A stretch of 52,714 nucleotides of DNA from Actinomadura hibisca NBRC 15177 (GCF_001552635.1 NZ_BCRO01000095.1:1-52714), one strand, 5' to 3'; counted from the stretch's first letter, positions 42,896 through 52,344 are shown. Made by a program: numbers and translations. The notes: a model not told the origin generated them from the letters alone.

Positions 42896-44407
42896 TCACG
42901 TTCGCCGATACGCGTCCCGGTAGCGGGACGCCGCGGAACGCCAGGTGCGTTCCGTCCCGGTCCATTCCCGGGCGGCCTGTCCGATTTTTCGTCTCAGTTC
43001 CGGACTGTAAATGAGGGAGGCCAGGGATTCCGACCATGCTTCGGCGTCTTCGGGAACTGTTAACGCGCCGGTCACGCCGGGTTCCACGATTTCGCGGAGA
43101 GCCTTGACATCACTTGCTATCACTGGGATTCCCCCGGCCATCGCCTCCACCGGTTTGAGGGGCGTGACCAATTGGCAGACCCGGTCCGCCCGCCGGGGGA
43201 CCGCGAACACATCGAGGACCGCGTGGTAGTCACGAACGGCCGTCATCGGCACCCGCCCGGTGAACACGGCGCGCACCCTGCGGGCGGCGGCGCGGCGCTC
43301 CAGCGCGCCGCGCTCGGGGCCGTCGCCGACCAGCAGGAGCGTGACCGGGGTGCCGGACGCCGCCAGCAGCGCGGCGGCGTCGATGAGCGTGTCGATGCCC
43401 TCGTAGCCGTAGAACGACGAGGTCAGGCCGACGACGGCGGCGTCCGGGGCGATGCCGAGCCGGGCGCGGGTCGCGGTGCCGTCGGGCAGGGGGCGCAGGA
43501 AGGCGTCGTCCACGCCGTTGGGCACCACGAAGATCTTGCCGGGGTCGACGCCGCGCCCGGCGATCTCGTCGCGCATGGCCGCGCCGAGCGTGACGACGGC
43601 GTCGGCCTCGGCCATGCGGCGCGTCTCCAGCTCGCGGGTCAGCCGGTAGAAGGGGTCGCGCTCGCTGTGGGCGGGGTCGCGCGAGAGCCAGGAGTCCTCC
43701 AGGAAGCCGCGCACCTCGTAGACGACGGGCAGCCCGTGGCGGCGGCCCACTTCCAGGGCGACGGCCGCGTTGTGGTGGTTGCTGACGGCGTGCAGGACGT
43801 CGGGGCGGAGCCGCTCGACGAGCCGTCCGGCGAGGTCGGCGCTCTTGCGGACGTCGGCGGTGGGATTCGCGCCGGGGAGCCAGGGCAGCAGCCGGTGGTA
43901 GGGGACGCCATCCACGTCCACGCGCGCGCGCACGTCGCCGAGGCCCTGGCTGAGCGGATAGCCGAGCCGGGTGACGACATGGGTGTCGAAGCCCAATTCG
44001 CGTTGCGCGAGGGCGATGCGGTGGGTGCGGACGGTGTACCCGGCGTTGGTGAGCGGCATCGCGTTGGTGACAAAGGCGAGCACGCTCGGCGCATCAGGCA
44101 CCAACCGCTCCGCGCGCCCGCGCGTTTGCTCGATGGGGGCTGGGTCTGCCCGCTGCGCGCGCCCGCGCGTTGGGCGGGACGGCGTGGGAGTGGCGTCCAG
44201 CAGGGCGCGCAGGTCTGCGGACTCGCGGTTTTCGTCGCGTGGGCGCGGCAGCGCCAGGCGCGAGCGGCGCAGCCGCGCCGACGGAATGGCCTTGCCCAGC
44301 AGCCGCACCGCCAGGCGCGGCGCGCGGCCCGGGTCGTCGCGGAGCTGCCGCCACGCGAGTCCCAGCAGGTAGACGGCCGCTTTCAGGCGGCGGATCAGGA
44401 TTCGCAC
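42896..44407 (-). CDS. GT4 family glycosyltransferase with long N-terminal extension
   Basis: 503 residues. About 105 N-terminal residues are Arg-rich and basic with a possible membrane-associated amphipathic part (IRRLKAAVYLLGLAWRQL). The GT-B fold follows: VLAFVTNAMPLTNAGYTVRTH, DVLHAVSNHHNAAVALEVG, KIFVVPNGVDDAFLRPL, VGLTSSFYGYEGIDTLIDAA, VTLLLVGDGPERGAL and PLKPVEAMAGGIPVIASD (donor-site Glu). The start GTG 44407 has no clear ribosome site; TACGCT 8 nt upstream would give a leaderless message. It is divergent from wecB across only 42 nt. Donor unknown. Confidence 0.88.
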   Translation of the reverse strand: MRILIRRLKAAVYLLGLAWRQLRDDPGRAPRLAVRLLGKAIPSARLRRSRLALPRPRDENRESADLRALLDATPTPSRPTRGRAQRADPAPIEQTRGRAERLVPDAPSVLAFVTNAMPLTNAGYTVRTHRIALAQRELGFDTHVVTRLGYPLSQGLGDVRARVDVDGVPYHRLLPWLPGANPTADVRKSADLAGRLVERLRPDVLHAVSNHHNAAVALEVGRRHGLPVVYEVRGFLEDSWLSRDPAHSERDPFYRLTRELETRRMAEADAVVTLGAAMRDEIAGRGVDPGKIFVVPNGVDDAFLRPLPDGTATRARLGIAPDAAVVGLTSSFYGYEGIDTLIDAAALLAASGTPVTLLLVGDGPERGALERRAAARRVRAVFTGRVPMTAVRDYHAVLDVFAVPRRADRVCQLVTPLKPVEAMAGGIPVIASDVKALREIVEPGVTGALTVPEDAEAWSESLASLIYSPELRRKIGQAAREWTGTERTWRSAASRYRDAYRRT

Positions 44408-44449
44408 GGCGGGCGAGCGTAGGCGCCCCCGATGAACGGAAGGGAAATC
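44408..44449. promoter_or_regulatory. compact divergent promoter region
   Basis: Only 42 nt separates the minus-strand GT4 gene and wecB. It carries the ribosome site GGAAGGGA of wecB and a TACGCT -10 candidate on the minus strand. The wecB promoter must lie inside the GT4 coding region or overlap it. Confidence 0.4.
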
Positions 44450-45553
44450 ATGTCGGCACCACACGTCATCCAGGCGGGGAACCCCGTCCTGCACGTCCTC
44501 GGGGCGCGGCCCAACTTCGTCAAGGCGGCCCCCGTCATCCGGGCCCTCGACGGCCGTGTGCAGCAGGTCGTCGTGCACACCGGGCAGCACTACGACGAGC
44601 GCATGTCGGAGATCTTCTTCCGCGAGCTGAGCCTTCCCGAGCCCGACGTCAATCTCGGCGTCGGGTCCGGCGGCCACGCCGCGCAGACGGCCGCGCTGCT
44701 CACCGGGCTGGCGGACGAGTTCACGCGCCGTTCACCCGCGCTGGTCATCGTGTACGGCGACGTGAACTCCACCATCGCCGCCGCGCTCGCCGCCGCCAAG
44801 CTCCACATCCCCGTCGCGCACGTGGAGGCGGGGCTGCGGTCGTTCGACATGACCATGCCCGAGGAGGTCAACCGCCGCCTCACCGACCAGCTCGCCGACC
44901 TGTGCCTGGTCACCAGCCCCGAGGCGATCGGGCACCTGGCCGCCGAGGGCGTGTCCCCGGACCGCGCGCACCTGGTCGGCAACCCGATGATCGACACGTT
45001 GCTGGCCAACCTCGACGCCTTCGACACCGCGCGCGCCCGCGCGACGCACGGCCTCCCCGAGCGCTACGTCCTGGCGACCCTGCACCGCCCCGCCAACGTG
45101 GACGACCCCGACACCGCCGCCGCCCTGGTCGGCCACCTGCACGGCGTCGCCGACCTCGCCGACGTCGTCATCCCCGTCCACCCGCGCGGCCGCGCCACCC
45201 TGCTGGCCGCCGGGCTCGCCGACCACCCGGCCGTGCACGTCCTCGAACCGCTCGGCTACATCGACTTCGTCGCGGCGGTCCGGGGCGCGGCCGCCGTCGT
45301 CACCGACTCGGGCGGCCTCCAGGAGGAGACCACGATCCTGGGCGTGCCGTGCCTGACGGTGCGCCCCAACACCGAGCGGCCCATCACCATCACGCACGGC
45401 ACCAACCGCCTGGTCTCCTTCGAGGACCTGGTGCCCGAGGCCCGCAAGGCCCTGGAGGCGGGCCCGCACGACGAACGCCGCCGCCCCCCGCTGTGGGACG
45501 GGCAGGCCGGTCCCCGCATCGCCGACATCATCATGGAGTTCCTGGGTGACTAG
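44450..45553 (+). CDS. wecB: UDP-N-acetylglucosamine 2-epimerase, non-hydrolysing (WecB)
   Basis: 367 residues. Interconverts UDP-GlcNAc and UDP-ManNAc in the cytosol. Seen: LGARPNFVKAAPVIRAL at the N-terminus, HTGQHYDERMSEIFF, VYGDVNSTIAAALAAAKL, VAHVEAGLRSFD, MPEEVNRRLTDQLAD, TLHRPANVD, VVTDSGGLQEE and RPNTERPIT. These include the Asp, Glu and His residues of the active site. The start is ATG 44450, as GGAAGGGA lies about 6 nt upstream; ATG 44432 is an alternative. It overlaps the next gene by 8 nt. Product feeds the WecC-like dehydrogenase. Confidence 0.93.
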   Translation: MSAPHVIQAGNPVLHVLGARPNFVKAAPVIRALDGRVQQVVVHTGQHYDERMSEIFFRELSLPEPDVNLGVGSGGHAAQTAALLTGLADEFTRRSPALVIVYGDVNSTIAAALAAAKLHIPVAHVEAGLRSFDMTMPEEVNRRLTDQLADLCLVTSPEAIGHLAAEGVSPDRAHLVGNPMIDTLLANLDAFDTARARATHGLPERYVLATLHRPANVDDPDTAAALVGHLHGVADLADVVIPVHPRGRATLLAAGLADHPAVHVLEPLGYIDFVAAVRGAAAVVTDSGGLQEETTILGVPCLTVRPNTERPITITHGTNRLVSFEDLVPEARKALEAGPHDERRRPPLWDGQAGPRIADIIMEFLGD

Positions 45554-46235
45554 TCCCGACGACCCGCGCTCCGCCGAGCGCGCCCACCGCCAGGCCGCCC
45601 GCCTGCGCGCCGCGCTGCGCGACAGCCGCTCCCGCGTCAACGAGCTGGAGCGCCGCCTCACCGCGCTGGAGACCTCCACCACGGTGCAGTTCGGCCGCCT
45701 GGTCGCGGGCGCGGCCCGCAACCCGCGCGGCCGCGCCGCCCGGCTGCCGCGCGAGCTGTACCGGCTGTGGAAGCGGCGGCACGCGCCCACCACCGGATCG
45801 GTGACCGGCCGCGAGTCCGACGAGCGGATCGAGCCCGACCACCTCGACCGCCCCGAGGACCGGCTGCTGGTCGCCGGGCCGGTCGAGGGCCTGGTGATCA
45901 CGGGGCTGTTCGCCCGCGACACCGCCGCCGTGCTCGCCGGGCACGCCACCGTCGTCCCGCTCTACCCGCACGACGCGCGCACCGTGCTGACCGCCGCCGA
46001 CGCCGACCTGTTCGTGGTGGACGCCGCCGCCGGCGACCCCGGCAACCCGTGGGCCTACCTCGGCGTCCCCGGCGTCTACGACCGCGAGCGCGCCCTGCAC
46101 GAGCTGCGCGACCTGGCCCGCCACCGCGGCCTGCCGCGCGTCCTGCTGGGCGAGCGCGTCCCGCCCGGCCTCGCCGTCCTGGACTGGGACGCCGTCGCGC
46201 GCACCGCCACCGAGATCCCCCAGCCCGCCCCGTGA
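45546..46235 (+). CDS. coiled-coil protein of unknown function, glycopolymer locus
   Basis: 229 residues. Residues 9-48 form a predicted coiled coil (SAERAHRQAARLRAALRDSR, VNELERRLTALET), followed by a basic stretch with ARNPRGRAARLPRELYRLWKRR, then a Rossmann-like alpha/beta part (LLVAGPVEGLVITGLFARD, DADLFVVDAAAGDP, LPRVLLGERVPPGLAVLDW). It resembles the N-terminal scaffold plus degenerate half of a GT-B domain. GTG 45546 overlaps the wecB stop; it ends 11 nt before the next start. Probably an accessory or scaffold partner of the large glycosyltransferase downstream. Family not recognised. Confidence 0.75.
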   Translation: MTSPDDPRSAERAHRQAARLRAALRDSRSRVNELERRLTALETSTTVQFGRLVAGAARNPRGRAARLPRELYRLWKRRHAPTTGSVTGRESDERIEPDHLDRPEDRLLVAGPVEGLVITGLFARDTAAVLAGHATVVPLYPHDARTVLTAADADLFVVDAAAGDPGNPWAYLGVPGVYDRERALHELRDLARHRGLPRVLLGERVPPGLAVLDWDAVARTATEIPQPAP

Positions 46236-46246
46236 AAGGAACCCTC

Positions 46247-48412
46247 GTGCGACCTCGCGCCCTCGTCTACGGCGACGTCGATCTCAACCTGATCGACGGT
46301 TCGGCGATCTGGGCCCAGGGCATGGTGCAGGCCCTGTCCCGCGCCGGCTGCGCGGTGACCCTGGTGCTGAAGGCCCCGGTGCGGACCGGCCGCCTGGTCG
46401 ACCCGCTGCGCGCCCTGCCGGACGTCACCGTGCGCAGCCCGCACGCCGAGGGGCTCGTCACCGGCGACCAGGGCATGCCCCCGCGCACCGCCGCCGCCGT
46501 CCTCGCCTCGATCGACGCGCCCGACCCGCACGACCTGGTCGTCGTCCGGGGCCGCCGCCTGGCCGGGAAGCTGGCGCACGGCCCGCTCGCCGGCCGCCTG
46601 TGGACCTACCTGACCGATGTCCCGCAGTCGGCCGCCGGGTTCACCGGCATGGTCCGCGGCGAGCTGCGGCGCATCGCCGACGCGTCCCGGGTGCTGCTGT
46701 GCCAGACCGAGGAGCTGCGCGACTTCATGGAGAGCGCGATCCCGGCGACGGCGGGCAAGAGCGTGCTGTTCCCGCCCGTCGTCGTGCTGCCCGACGGCCT
46801 GGAGGCGCGCCCCGACGGCGCGCCCGAGGGCCGCGCGCTGCGCATGGTCTACACGGGCAAGTTCGCGCCCCGCTGGAACACCCTGGAGATGACCGGCCTG
46901 CCGGGCGTGCTCGCGCGGCGCGGCGTGGACGCCGAGCTGCACATGGTCGGCGACAAGGTGCACGACGACCCGGACGACCCCGGCTACGCGCCCCGGATGC
47001 GCGCGGCGCTGGAGAGCGCGCCGGGCGTCGTCTGGCACGGCGGCCACCCGCGCGCCGAGGCCATGCGGATCACGGCGGGCTGCGACGTCGGCGTGTCGTG
47101 GCGGCATCCCGACCTGGACGCCAGCCTGGAGTTGTCCACCAAGGTCCTGGAGTGCGGGGCGCTCGGCGTCCCGGTCGTGCTGAACCGCACGCCGATGCAC
47201 GAGCGGCTGCTCGGCGAGGACTACCCGCTGTTCGCCGCGGACGAGACCGACGTCGCCGACGCCCTGACGCTGATCGGCAAGAACCCCGACGCCTACACGC
47301 TGGCCGCCGCGCGCTGCCGCGACGCGGCCACCGGGTTCAGCCTGGAGGCCGCCGCCGAACGCCTGGGCCGCTACCTGGCGCAGGCGTTCCCGCCGCCCGA
47401 CGAGCGCATCCCGGTGGCGGGCCGAAAGCTGCGCGTCGGCGTCGCCGGGCACGACCTGAAGTTCTTCACGCGCCTGCTGGAGTTCTTCCAGTCGCGCACC
47501 GACATGGAGGTGCGCCTGGACCACTGGGCCGCCCTCAAGGTGCACGACGCCGAACGCAGCCAGGCCCTGGTGGAGTGGGCCGACGTCATCATCTGCGAGT
47601 GGTGCGGCCCCAACGCGCTCTGGTACGCCGAGCACAAACGCCCAGGCCAGCGCCTGCTGGTGCGCCTGCACCGCTTCGAGCTGTACGCGGACTGGCCGGC
47701 CAAGCTGGACATCGACGCAGTGGACCAGGTCATCTGCGTGAGCCCGCACTACGCCGACCTGACCCGCGAGAAGACCGGCTGGCCCGCCGACAAGGTCACC
47801 GTCGTCCCCAACTGGGTGGACGACCAAGGCCTGGACCGGCCCAAGCTGCCGGGCGCGCAGCACCACCTGGGGATCATCGGGATCGCGCCGTCCCGCAAAC
47901 GGTTCGACCTGGCGCTCGACGTGCTGGAGGACCTGCGCCGCGACGACCCGCGCTTCACGCTGTTCGTGAAGTCGAAGCTGCCGTGGGAGTACTGGTGGAT
48001 CTGGAAGAAGCCGGAGGAGCGCGAGCACTACGAGCGGGCGTTCCGCCGCGTCCGCCGCTCGCCGTTGCTGTCGGGGGGCGTGGTCTTCGACTCCTACGGC
48101 CGCGACGTGGCCGGATGGTTGCGGCGCATCGGCTTCGTGCTGTCCACCAGCGACGACGAGAGCTTCCACCTGGCCCCGGCCGAGGGCATGGCGGCGGGCG
48201 CGGTCCCGGCGCTGCTGCCGTGGCCGGGGGCCGACACGATCTATGACCCGCGCTGGATCCACGCCGACCCGGCGGCGATGGCGGAGTCGATCGCGGCGAC
48301 CGTCCGCGAGGGCCGCTGGGAGGACGAGCGCCGCGCGGCCCGCGACCAGGTCCGCGCCGTCTACACGCTGGAGGAGGTGTGCCGCCGCTGGATCGGCCTG
48401 CTGGCCTCGTGA
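46247..48412 (+). CDS. tandem two-domain glycosyltransferase
   Basis: 721 residues that read as two GT-B glycosyltransferases in a row. First half (1 to about 390): RALVYGDVDLNLIDGSAIWA, MVYTGKFAPRWNTLEM, VVWHGGHPRAEAMRITAGCDVGVSW, and donor-site STKVLECGALGVPVV. Second half (about 395-721): LRVGVAGHDLKFFTRLLEFF, VDQVICVSPHYADLTREKTG, VTVVPNWVDDQGLD, IGIAPSRKRFDLALDVL and ESFHLAPAEGMAAGAVPAL (the equivalent Glu). Start GTG 46247 because AAAGGA precedes it; GTG 46232, overlapping the previous stop, is possible. Two activities in one chain suggest alternating addition of a repeating disaccharide; that is inference. Confidence 0.88.
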   Translation: MRPRALVYGDVDLNLIDGSAIWAQGMVQALSRAGCAVTLVLKAPVRTGRLVDPLRALPDVTVRSPHAEGLVTGDQGMPPRTAAAVLASIDAPDPHDLVVVRGRRLAGKLAHGPLAGRLWTYLTDVPQSAAGFTGMVRGELRRIADASRVLLCQTEELRDFMESAIPATAGKSVLFPPVVVLPDGLEARPDGAPEGRALRMVYTGKFAPRWNTLEMTGLPGVLARRGVDAELHMVGDKVHDDPDDPGYAPRMRAALESAPGVVWHGGHPRAEAMRITAGCDVGVSWRHPDLDASLELSTKVLECGALGVPVVLNRTPMHERLLGEDYPLFAADETDVADALTLIGKNPDAYTLAAARCRDAATGFSLEAAAERLGRYLAQAFPPPDERIPVAGRKLRVGVAGHDLKFFTRLLEFFQSRTDMEVRLDHWAALKVHDAERSQALVEWADVIICEWCGPNALWYAEHKRPGQRLLVRLHRFELYADWPAKLDIDAVDQVICVSPHYADLTREKTGWPADKVTVVPNWVDDQGLDRPKLPGAQHHLGIIGIAPSRKRFDLALDVLEDLRRDDPRFTLFVKSKLPWEYWWIWKKPEEREHYERAFRRVRRSPLLSGGVVFDSYGRDVAGWLRRIGFVLSTSDDESFHLAPAEGMAAGAVPALLPWPGADTIYDPRWIHADPAAMAESIAATVREGRWEDERRAARDQVRAVYTLEEVCRRWIGLLAS

Positions 48413-48487
48413 TCTCTGTAAGCTCTGGTGAGTGCCCCGCTCAGACTTCCCCTCTCTTCGGTACGCCCTCCGGAAGGCCGTGCGCCC

Positions 48488-50158
48488 GTGGTGACGAGAG
48501 CGGGCCGCCTGCTGGCCGCCCATCTGCTGATCCTGGTCGCGCTGGCCGGGGCGGTCGTCGTGCGCGTCGTCGCGGCGCGCGGGTACCCGGCCCCGCTGTG
48601 GAGCGGTGACAGCTTCGGCTACCTCGACGCGGCGCTGAGGTTCCGGCCGCACATCGGGCGGCCGAGCGGGTATTCGGTGTTCCTGGCGGTGTTGCGGCCG
48701 TTCCAGGACATGGGCGCGATCGTCGCCGTCCAGGCCGCGCTGGGCGTGGCGGCCGGGGCGCTGGTGTACGGGGTGGTGTGGCGGCACGCGCGTGCGGCGT
48801 GGCCGCGCTGGATCCTGCTGCCGGGCGTGCCCGCGACCGCCGCCGCGATCCCCGTGCTGTACGACGGGAACCTGCTCCAGTCCGAGCACATGCTGCTGGC
48901 CGACAGCCTGTTCACCTTCCTGCTGGTGGCGGCCGTCGCGGTGGTGCTGTGGCGGCCCCGGGTGAGCTGGTGGACGGGGGCGCTGGCGGGGCTGCTGATC
49001 TCGTGCGCGGCGCTGACCCGGCTGGCCGGGCTGCCGCTGCTGGCGCTGGTCGTGCTGGCGATGTTGCTGCGCTGGTCGGGCTGGAAGCGCACGCTGGCGG
49101 CGGTGGCGATGGCGGGCGTGGTGTTCACGCTGCCGTTCCTGGCGTACATGAACTGGTTCGGCAAGCACTGGGGCGAACCGGGCATCACCAAGGCGGGCAA
49201 CGTCTGGCTGTACGGGCGCACGGCCGACTTCGCGGACTGCGCCAAGATCAAGCCGCCGCCCGAGCTGGCCGTGATGTGCCCGCGCCCGCGGACGGACCCG
49301 CGCGTGGCCCCGGCGTTCCAGATGTTGTGGAGCGACGACAACCCGTTCCAGTGGATGCCGGGGGGCATCTACGGCGAGCAGGGGAACCGGCTGGCGGGCG
49401 AGTTCGCGGACGCGGCGATCGAGGCGCAGTTCGGCGGCTACGTGGACGTGGTGGTGCGCGACACGCTCCGCGCGTTCAAGCCGGGCCGCGAGCCGTACCC
49501 GACACCGTGGACGGTGCAGAACCTGAGCTTCCCGGAAGGGGAGGAGTGGTCCGACGAGCAGGAGCTGCTCGCCTCGCCGTACGGGGGCTCGACGGCGCGG
49601 GTGCGCGTGGTGGAGCCGGACGCGACGACCATCCGCGAGTACCAGGGACGCTGGCTGGTGCCGGGGCCGGTGTTGGCGGTGCTGCTGGGAGTGGGGCTGC
49701 TCGGGGTGCTGGCGCGGTTGCGGCCGCGGAGCAGGTGGGGCGGGTCGGCGCTGCTGCCGTGGTCGATGGGGGCGGCACTGCTGGTGATCCCGGCGGCGAC
49801 GGCCGACTTCGACTACCGGTACGTGACGCCGGCGGTGCCGTTCGCGTGCTTGGCGGCGGCGCTGGCGCTGATTCCGGGGATGGGGCGGCGGCGTGTGGTG
49901 GCTGTGGGGGAGGGGGCTGAGCGGGCGGAGACCGGGGGCGAGGACGAGCGGGGTTTGGACTCGGAGGCGGAAGCCGATGAGACTCGGGAGCCCGAGGCCC
50001 AGAAGGCGGAGGCCCAAGAACCCGAGGCCCGGGAGCCCGAAGAAGCCCCAGAGCCCGACCCCGATGACGAGCCCGACGGCCCGGCCAAGGAAGAGGCCCT
50101 GGTGGGCGGCGACGGCGAGGAACATGACACGCGTCAGCAAGTCCCCGGCACTTCGTAA
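48488..50158 (+). CDS. GT-C-type polytopic membrane protein, possible glycosyltransferase
   Basis: 556 residues. About ten membrane helices, with the first (LLAAHLLILVALAGAVVVRVVA) followed by the loop motif PLWSGDSFGYLDAALRF, an acidic residue in the first outer loop as in GT-C (GT39/GT87-like) enzymes that use polyprenyl-phosphate sugars. The last about 80 residues form an acidic Glu/Pro/Ala-rich tail (ETREPEAQKAEAQEPEAREP and so on). The start is GTG 48488 with GGAAGG 10 nt upstream; a GTG at 48428 in frame lacks a ribosome site and overlaps a possible extended -10 (TGTAAGCT, 48417-48424). It may transfer a sugar to the polymer outside the membrane. Not assigned to a known enzyme. Confidence 0.78.
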   Translation: MVTRAGRLLAAHLLILVALAGAVVVRVVAARGYPAPLWSGDSFGYLDAALRFRPHIGRPSGYSVFLAVLRPFQDMGAIVAVQAALGVAAGALVYGVVWRHARAAWPRWILLPGVPATAAAIPVLYDGNLLQSEHMLLADSLFTFLLVAAVAVVLWRPRVSWWTGALAGLLISCAALTRLAGLPLLALVVLAMLLRWSGWKRTLAAVAMAGVVFTLPFLAYMNWFGKHWGEPGITKAGNVWLYGRTADFADCAKIKPPPELAVMCPRPRTDPRVAPAFQMLWSDDNPFQWMPGGIYGEQGNRLAGEFADAAIEAQFGGYVDVVVRDTLRAFKPGREPYPTPWTVQNLSFPEGEEWSDEQELLASPYGGSTARVRVVEPDATTIREYQGRWLVPGPVLAVLLGVGLLGVLARLRPRSRWGGSALLPWSMGAALLVIPAATADFDYRYVTPAVPFACLAAALALIPGMGRRRVVAVGEGAERAETGGEDERGLDSEAEADETREPEAQKAEAQEPEAREPEEAPEPDPDDEPDGPAKEEALVGGDGEEHDTRQQVPGTS

Positions 50159-50395
50159 AAGCTCCGCAGATCCGATCGATCCGCCCGGGACGGACGGGTA
50201 GTGGAGCGGTGTGGCCCGCACGCTCCGGATGTCCGTCCCGCGCATTGGTACCCCGACACGACATCCGTTTCGACCGGATGACCTGTCCTCTTCTGGAAAG
50301 ATCACGAAGGGACCCGTGATGCCGACAATGCGCACGGTAGTATCCGGACGGCCGGTCAGGGGACACGGGGCGTCCGCCGCTCTCGGGGGAGGGAC
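50159..50395. other. 237-nt intergenic region before the last GT2 gene
   Basis: No gene seen. It contains a 6-bp inverted repeat ATCACG (50301-50306) with CGTGAT (50315-50320), and TAGTAT near 50338 which fits a -10 box for the GT2 gene. The final bases GGGGGAGGG are its ribosome site. Confidence 0.45.
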
Positions 50396-52324
50396 ATGGG
50401 ACAGCCGAAGGTGAGCGTCGTCGTGCCCGTGCACAACGGGCGCGACTCGTTGCGGCGCACCTTCCAGTCGATCTTCGACCAGACGCTGCCCGCGGAGCGG
50501 ATCGAGATCATCGCGGTGGACGACGGCTCCACCGACGGCAGCGGCGCGGAGCTGGACCGCCTGGCCGCCCCGCACGCCCGCTTCACCGTGCTCCACCAGG
50601 AGGCGTCCGGCGGCCCCGGCAGGCCCCGCAACGTCGGCCTGGACCACGCCTCCGGCGAGTACGTCTTCTTCCTGGACGCCGACGACTACCTCGGCCCCGA
50701 GGCCCTCGAACGTTGCGTCGCGATGGCCGACGAGAACGGCACCGACGTCGTCGTGCCCAAGTACGTCGGCGTCGGCCGCAAGGTGAACGCCGAACTGTTC
50801 GCCCGCACGGTCGCCAAGACCACGATCTTCGACGCCGTCCCCAACCTCTACGGCAGCATCACCGCCCTGAAGCTCTACCGGCGCAGCCTGCTGGACTCCC
50901 ACGGCATCCGCTTCCCCGAGCGGGTCCTGTCGGGCGAGGACCAGATCTTCGCCGTCCGCGCCTACTTCGAGGCGTCCGGGGTCTCGGTGCTGGCGGACTA
51001 CGACTGCTACTACTGGGTCAACCGCGAGGACGGCACCAGCGCCCTCCAGCAGGGCGGCGCGCCCGCGGAGACCTACTTCCCCGAGATCCGGAAGCTCCTG
51101 GACTACGTGGCCGAACGCACCGCGCCCGGCCAGGTCCGCGACCGGCTGCTGCGCCGCCACTTCGCGATCGAGGTCTTCTCCCGCTTCGACCCGCGCTACC
51201 AGCACTTCTCGGCGGAGGAGCGCGAGGCGACCAGGGACGCGGTCCGCGAGCTGGTGCGCGTCCACGGCAACGCCGAGATCCTGGCCCCGATGTCGCCCTA
51301 CTCCCGGTTGCTCGACCACGCGCTGCGGCACGACCTGGACGACCTGGTGGACGAGGCGGCCCGCGTGCACGCGACCGACCCGCCGCCGATCGTGGTCAGG
51401 GGCGATCGCGCGTTCCTGGCGTACCCGGGCTTCCGCGACGGCGTGCCCGACTCGGTGTACGAGATCGACGGCCCGCTGACATGGCGGCACGGCCTGAAGG
51501 GCGTGGAGTGGCGCGGCGACCGGCTGGTGGTGCACTGCTTCGCGTACGTGGAACGGGTCCGGGCAGAGCAGCAGACGGCCGAGCTGATCCTGCGCGAACG
51601 CGAGGGCGACCGCGCCTACCGGGTCCCGCTGGAGGTGACCGGTGACGAGGAGATGTCGGCCGAACTGGACCTGTGGACGATCGCGGACGGCCGACCGCTG
51701 CCGCCGGGACGCTGGGACATGTACGGGACGCTGGACATCGAGGACCTGCACTACGAGGACCGCCTGACCGGGGGCTCGGGGGAGCTGGACGTCCCCGGTC
51801 CGCGGATCACGCCTGTGGGGTCGGGCCTTCCGGTGGTCACTCCCTACCTGACCAGGGGAATGTCGGCGCTGGCCGTCCAGGTGGGCGGGCTGGGCGGCCA
51901 TGCCCTCTCGACGGAGGGGCAGGCGGTCCAGGCGTCCGGCCACCTCCGGCTGTCGGGAGCGCTGCCGCCTGTGCTGCCGGGTGCCGAGAAGTCGTTGGAG
52001 ATCGGCTTCAGCCTGCGGCACCGGGAGTCGGAGGAGACGCGGAGCGTCGAGGCCGAGGTGAAGGCGGCCCCTGACCGCCTTGCCGTGGAGGCCGAGATCG
52101 CGACGGACGCTCTCGCTTCGGGGATCTGGGACATCTGGTACGACCTGGGAGTCGACGGGGGCGACGGGGGGAGCGGTGCGCTGCGGGTGCCTGCGCCGGA
52201 CGCTCTGAAGACCGACCGATCGGCTCGCCTCTTCCGCACGATCAAGGGGAACCTGTCACTGGAGGTGTCCGCGGGCCGCCGCTGGCTGCGCCACTTGCGC
52301 CGACCGCGTCGACGTAAGGGCTGA
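50396..52324 (+). CDS. GT2 glycosyltransferase with C-terminal extension
   Basis: 642 residues. The N-terminal GT-A domain (about 1-230) has VSVVVPVHNGRDSLRRTFQS, IEIIAVDDGSTDGSGAELD, GGPGRPRNVGLDHASGEY, the metal site VFFLDADDYLGPEALE, and ERVLSGEDQIFAVRAYFEAS. The central part (RFDPRYQHFSAEEREATRD, then ILAPMSPYSRLLDHALR) resembles regions found after GT2 domains in TagF/SunS-like wall enzymes. The last about 250 residues are beta-rich repeats of LTWRHGLKGVEWRGDRLVVH type, perhaps binding the polymer. The ATG follows GGGGGAGGG closely. No membrane helix. Last gene before a terminator. Confidence 0.88.
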   Translation: MGQPKVSVVVPVHNGRDSLRRTFQSIFDQTLPAERIEIIAVDDGSTDGSGAELDRLAAPHARFTVLHQEASGGPGRPRNVGLDHASGEYVFFLDADDYLGPEALERCVAMADENGTDVVVPKYVGVGRKVNAELFARTVAKTTIFDAVPNLYGSITALKLYRRSLLDSHGIRFPERVLSGEDQIFAVRAYFEASGVSVLADYDCYYWVNREDGTSALQQGGAPAETYFPEIRKLLDYVAERTAPGQVRDRLLRRHFAIEVFSRFDPRYQHFSAEEREATRDAVRELVRVHGNAEILAPMSPYSRLLDHALRHDLDDLVDEAARVHATDPPPIVVRGDRAFLAYPGFRDGVPDSVYEIDGPLTWRHGLKGVEWRGDRLVVHCFAYVERVRAEQQTAELILREREGDRAYRVPLEVTGDEEMSAELDLWTIADGRPLPPGRWDMYGTLDIEDLHYEDRLTGGSGELDVPGPRITPVGSGLPVVTPYLTRGMSALAVQVGGLGGHALSTEGQAVQASGHLRLSGALPPVLPGAEKSLEIGFSLRHRESEETRSVEAEVKAAPDRLAVEAEIATDALASGIWDIWYDLGVDGGDGGSGALRVPAPDALKTDRSARLFRTIKGNLSLEVSAGRRWLRHLRRPRRRKG

Positions 52325-52325
52325 T

Positions 52326-52344
52326 CCGCCCTTCGGGCGGGTTT
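52326..52344 (+). terminator. Rho-independent terminator of the GT2 gene
   Basis: CCGCCC (52326-52331), loop TTC, GGGCGG (52335-52340), then GTTT. It starts 2 nt after the stop. Confidence 0.8.

Noticed and set aside
46076..52021. Minus-strand open frame of nearly 2000 codons
   Set aside because: It runs antisense to five genes with clear domain motifs, is a low-complexity Arg/Gln/His/Val mix with no recognisable motif, and results from GC-rich third positions removing stops.
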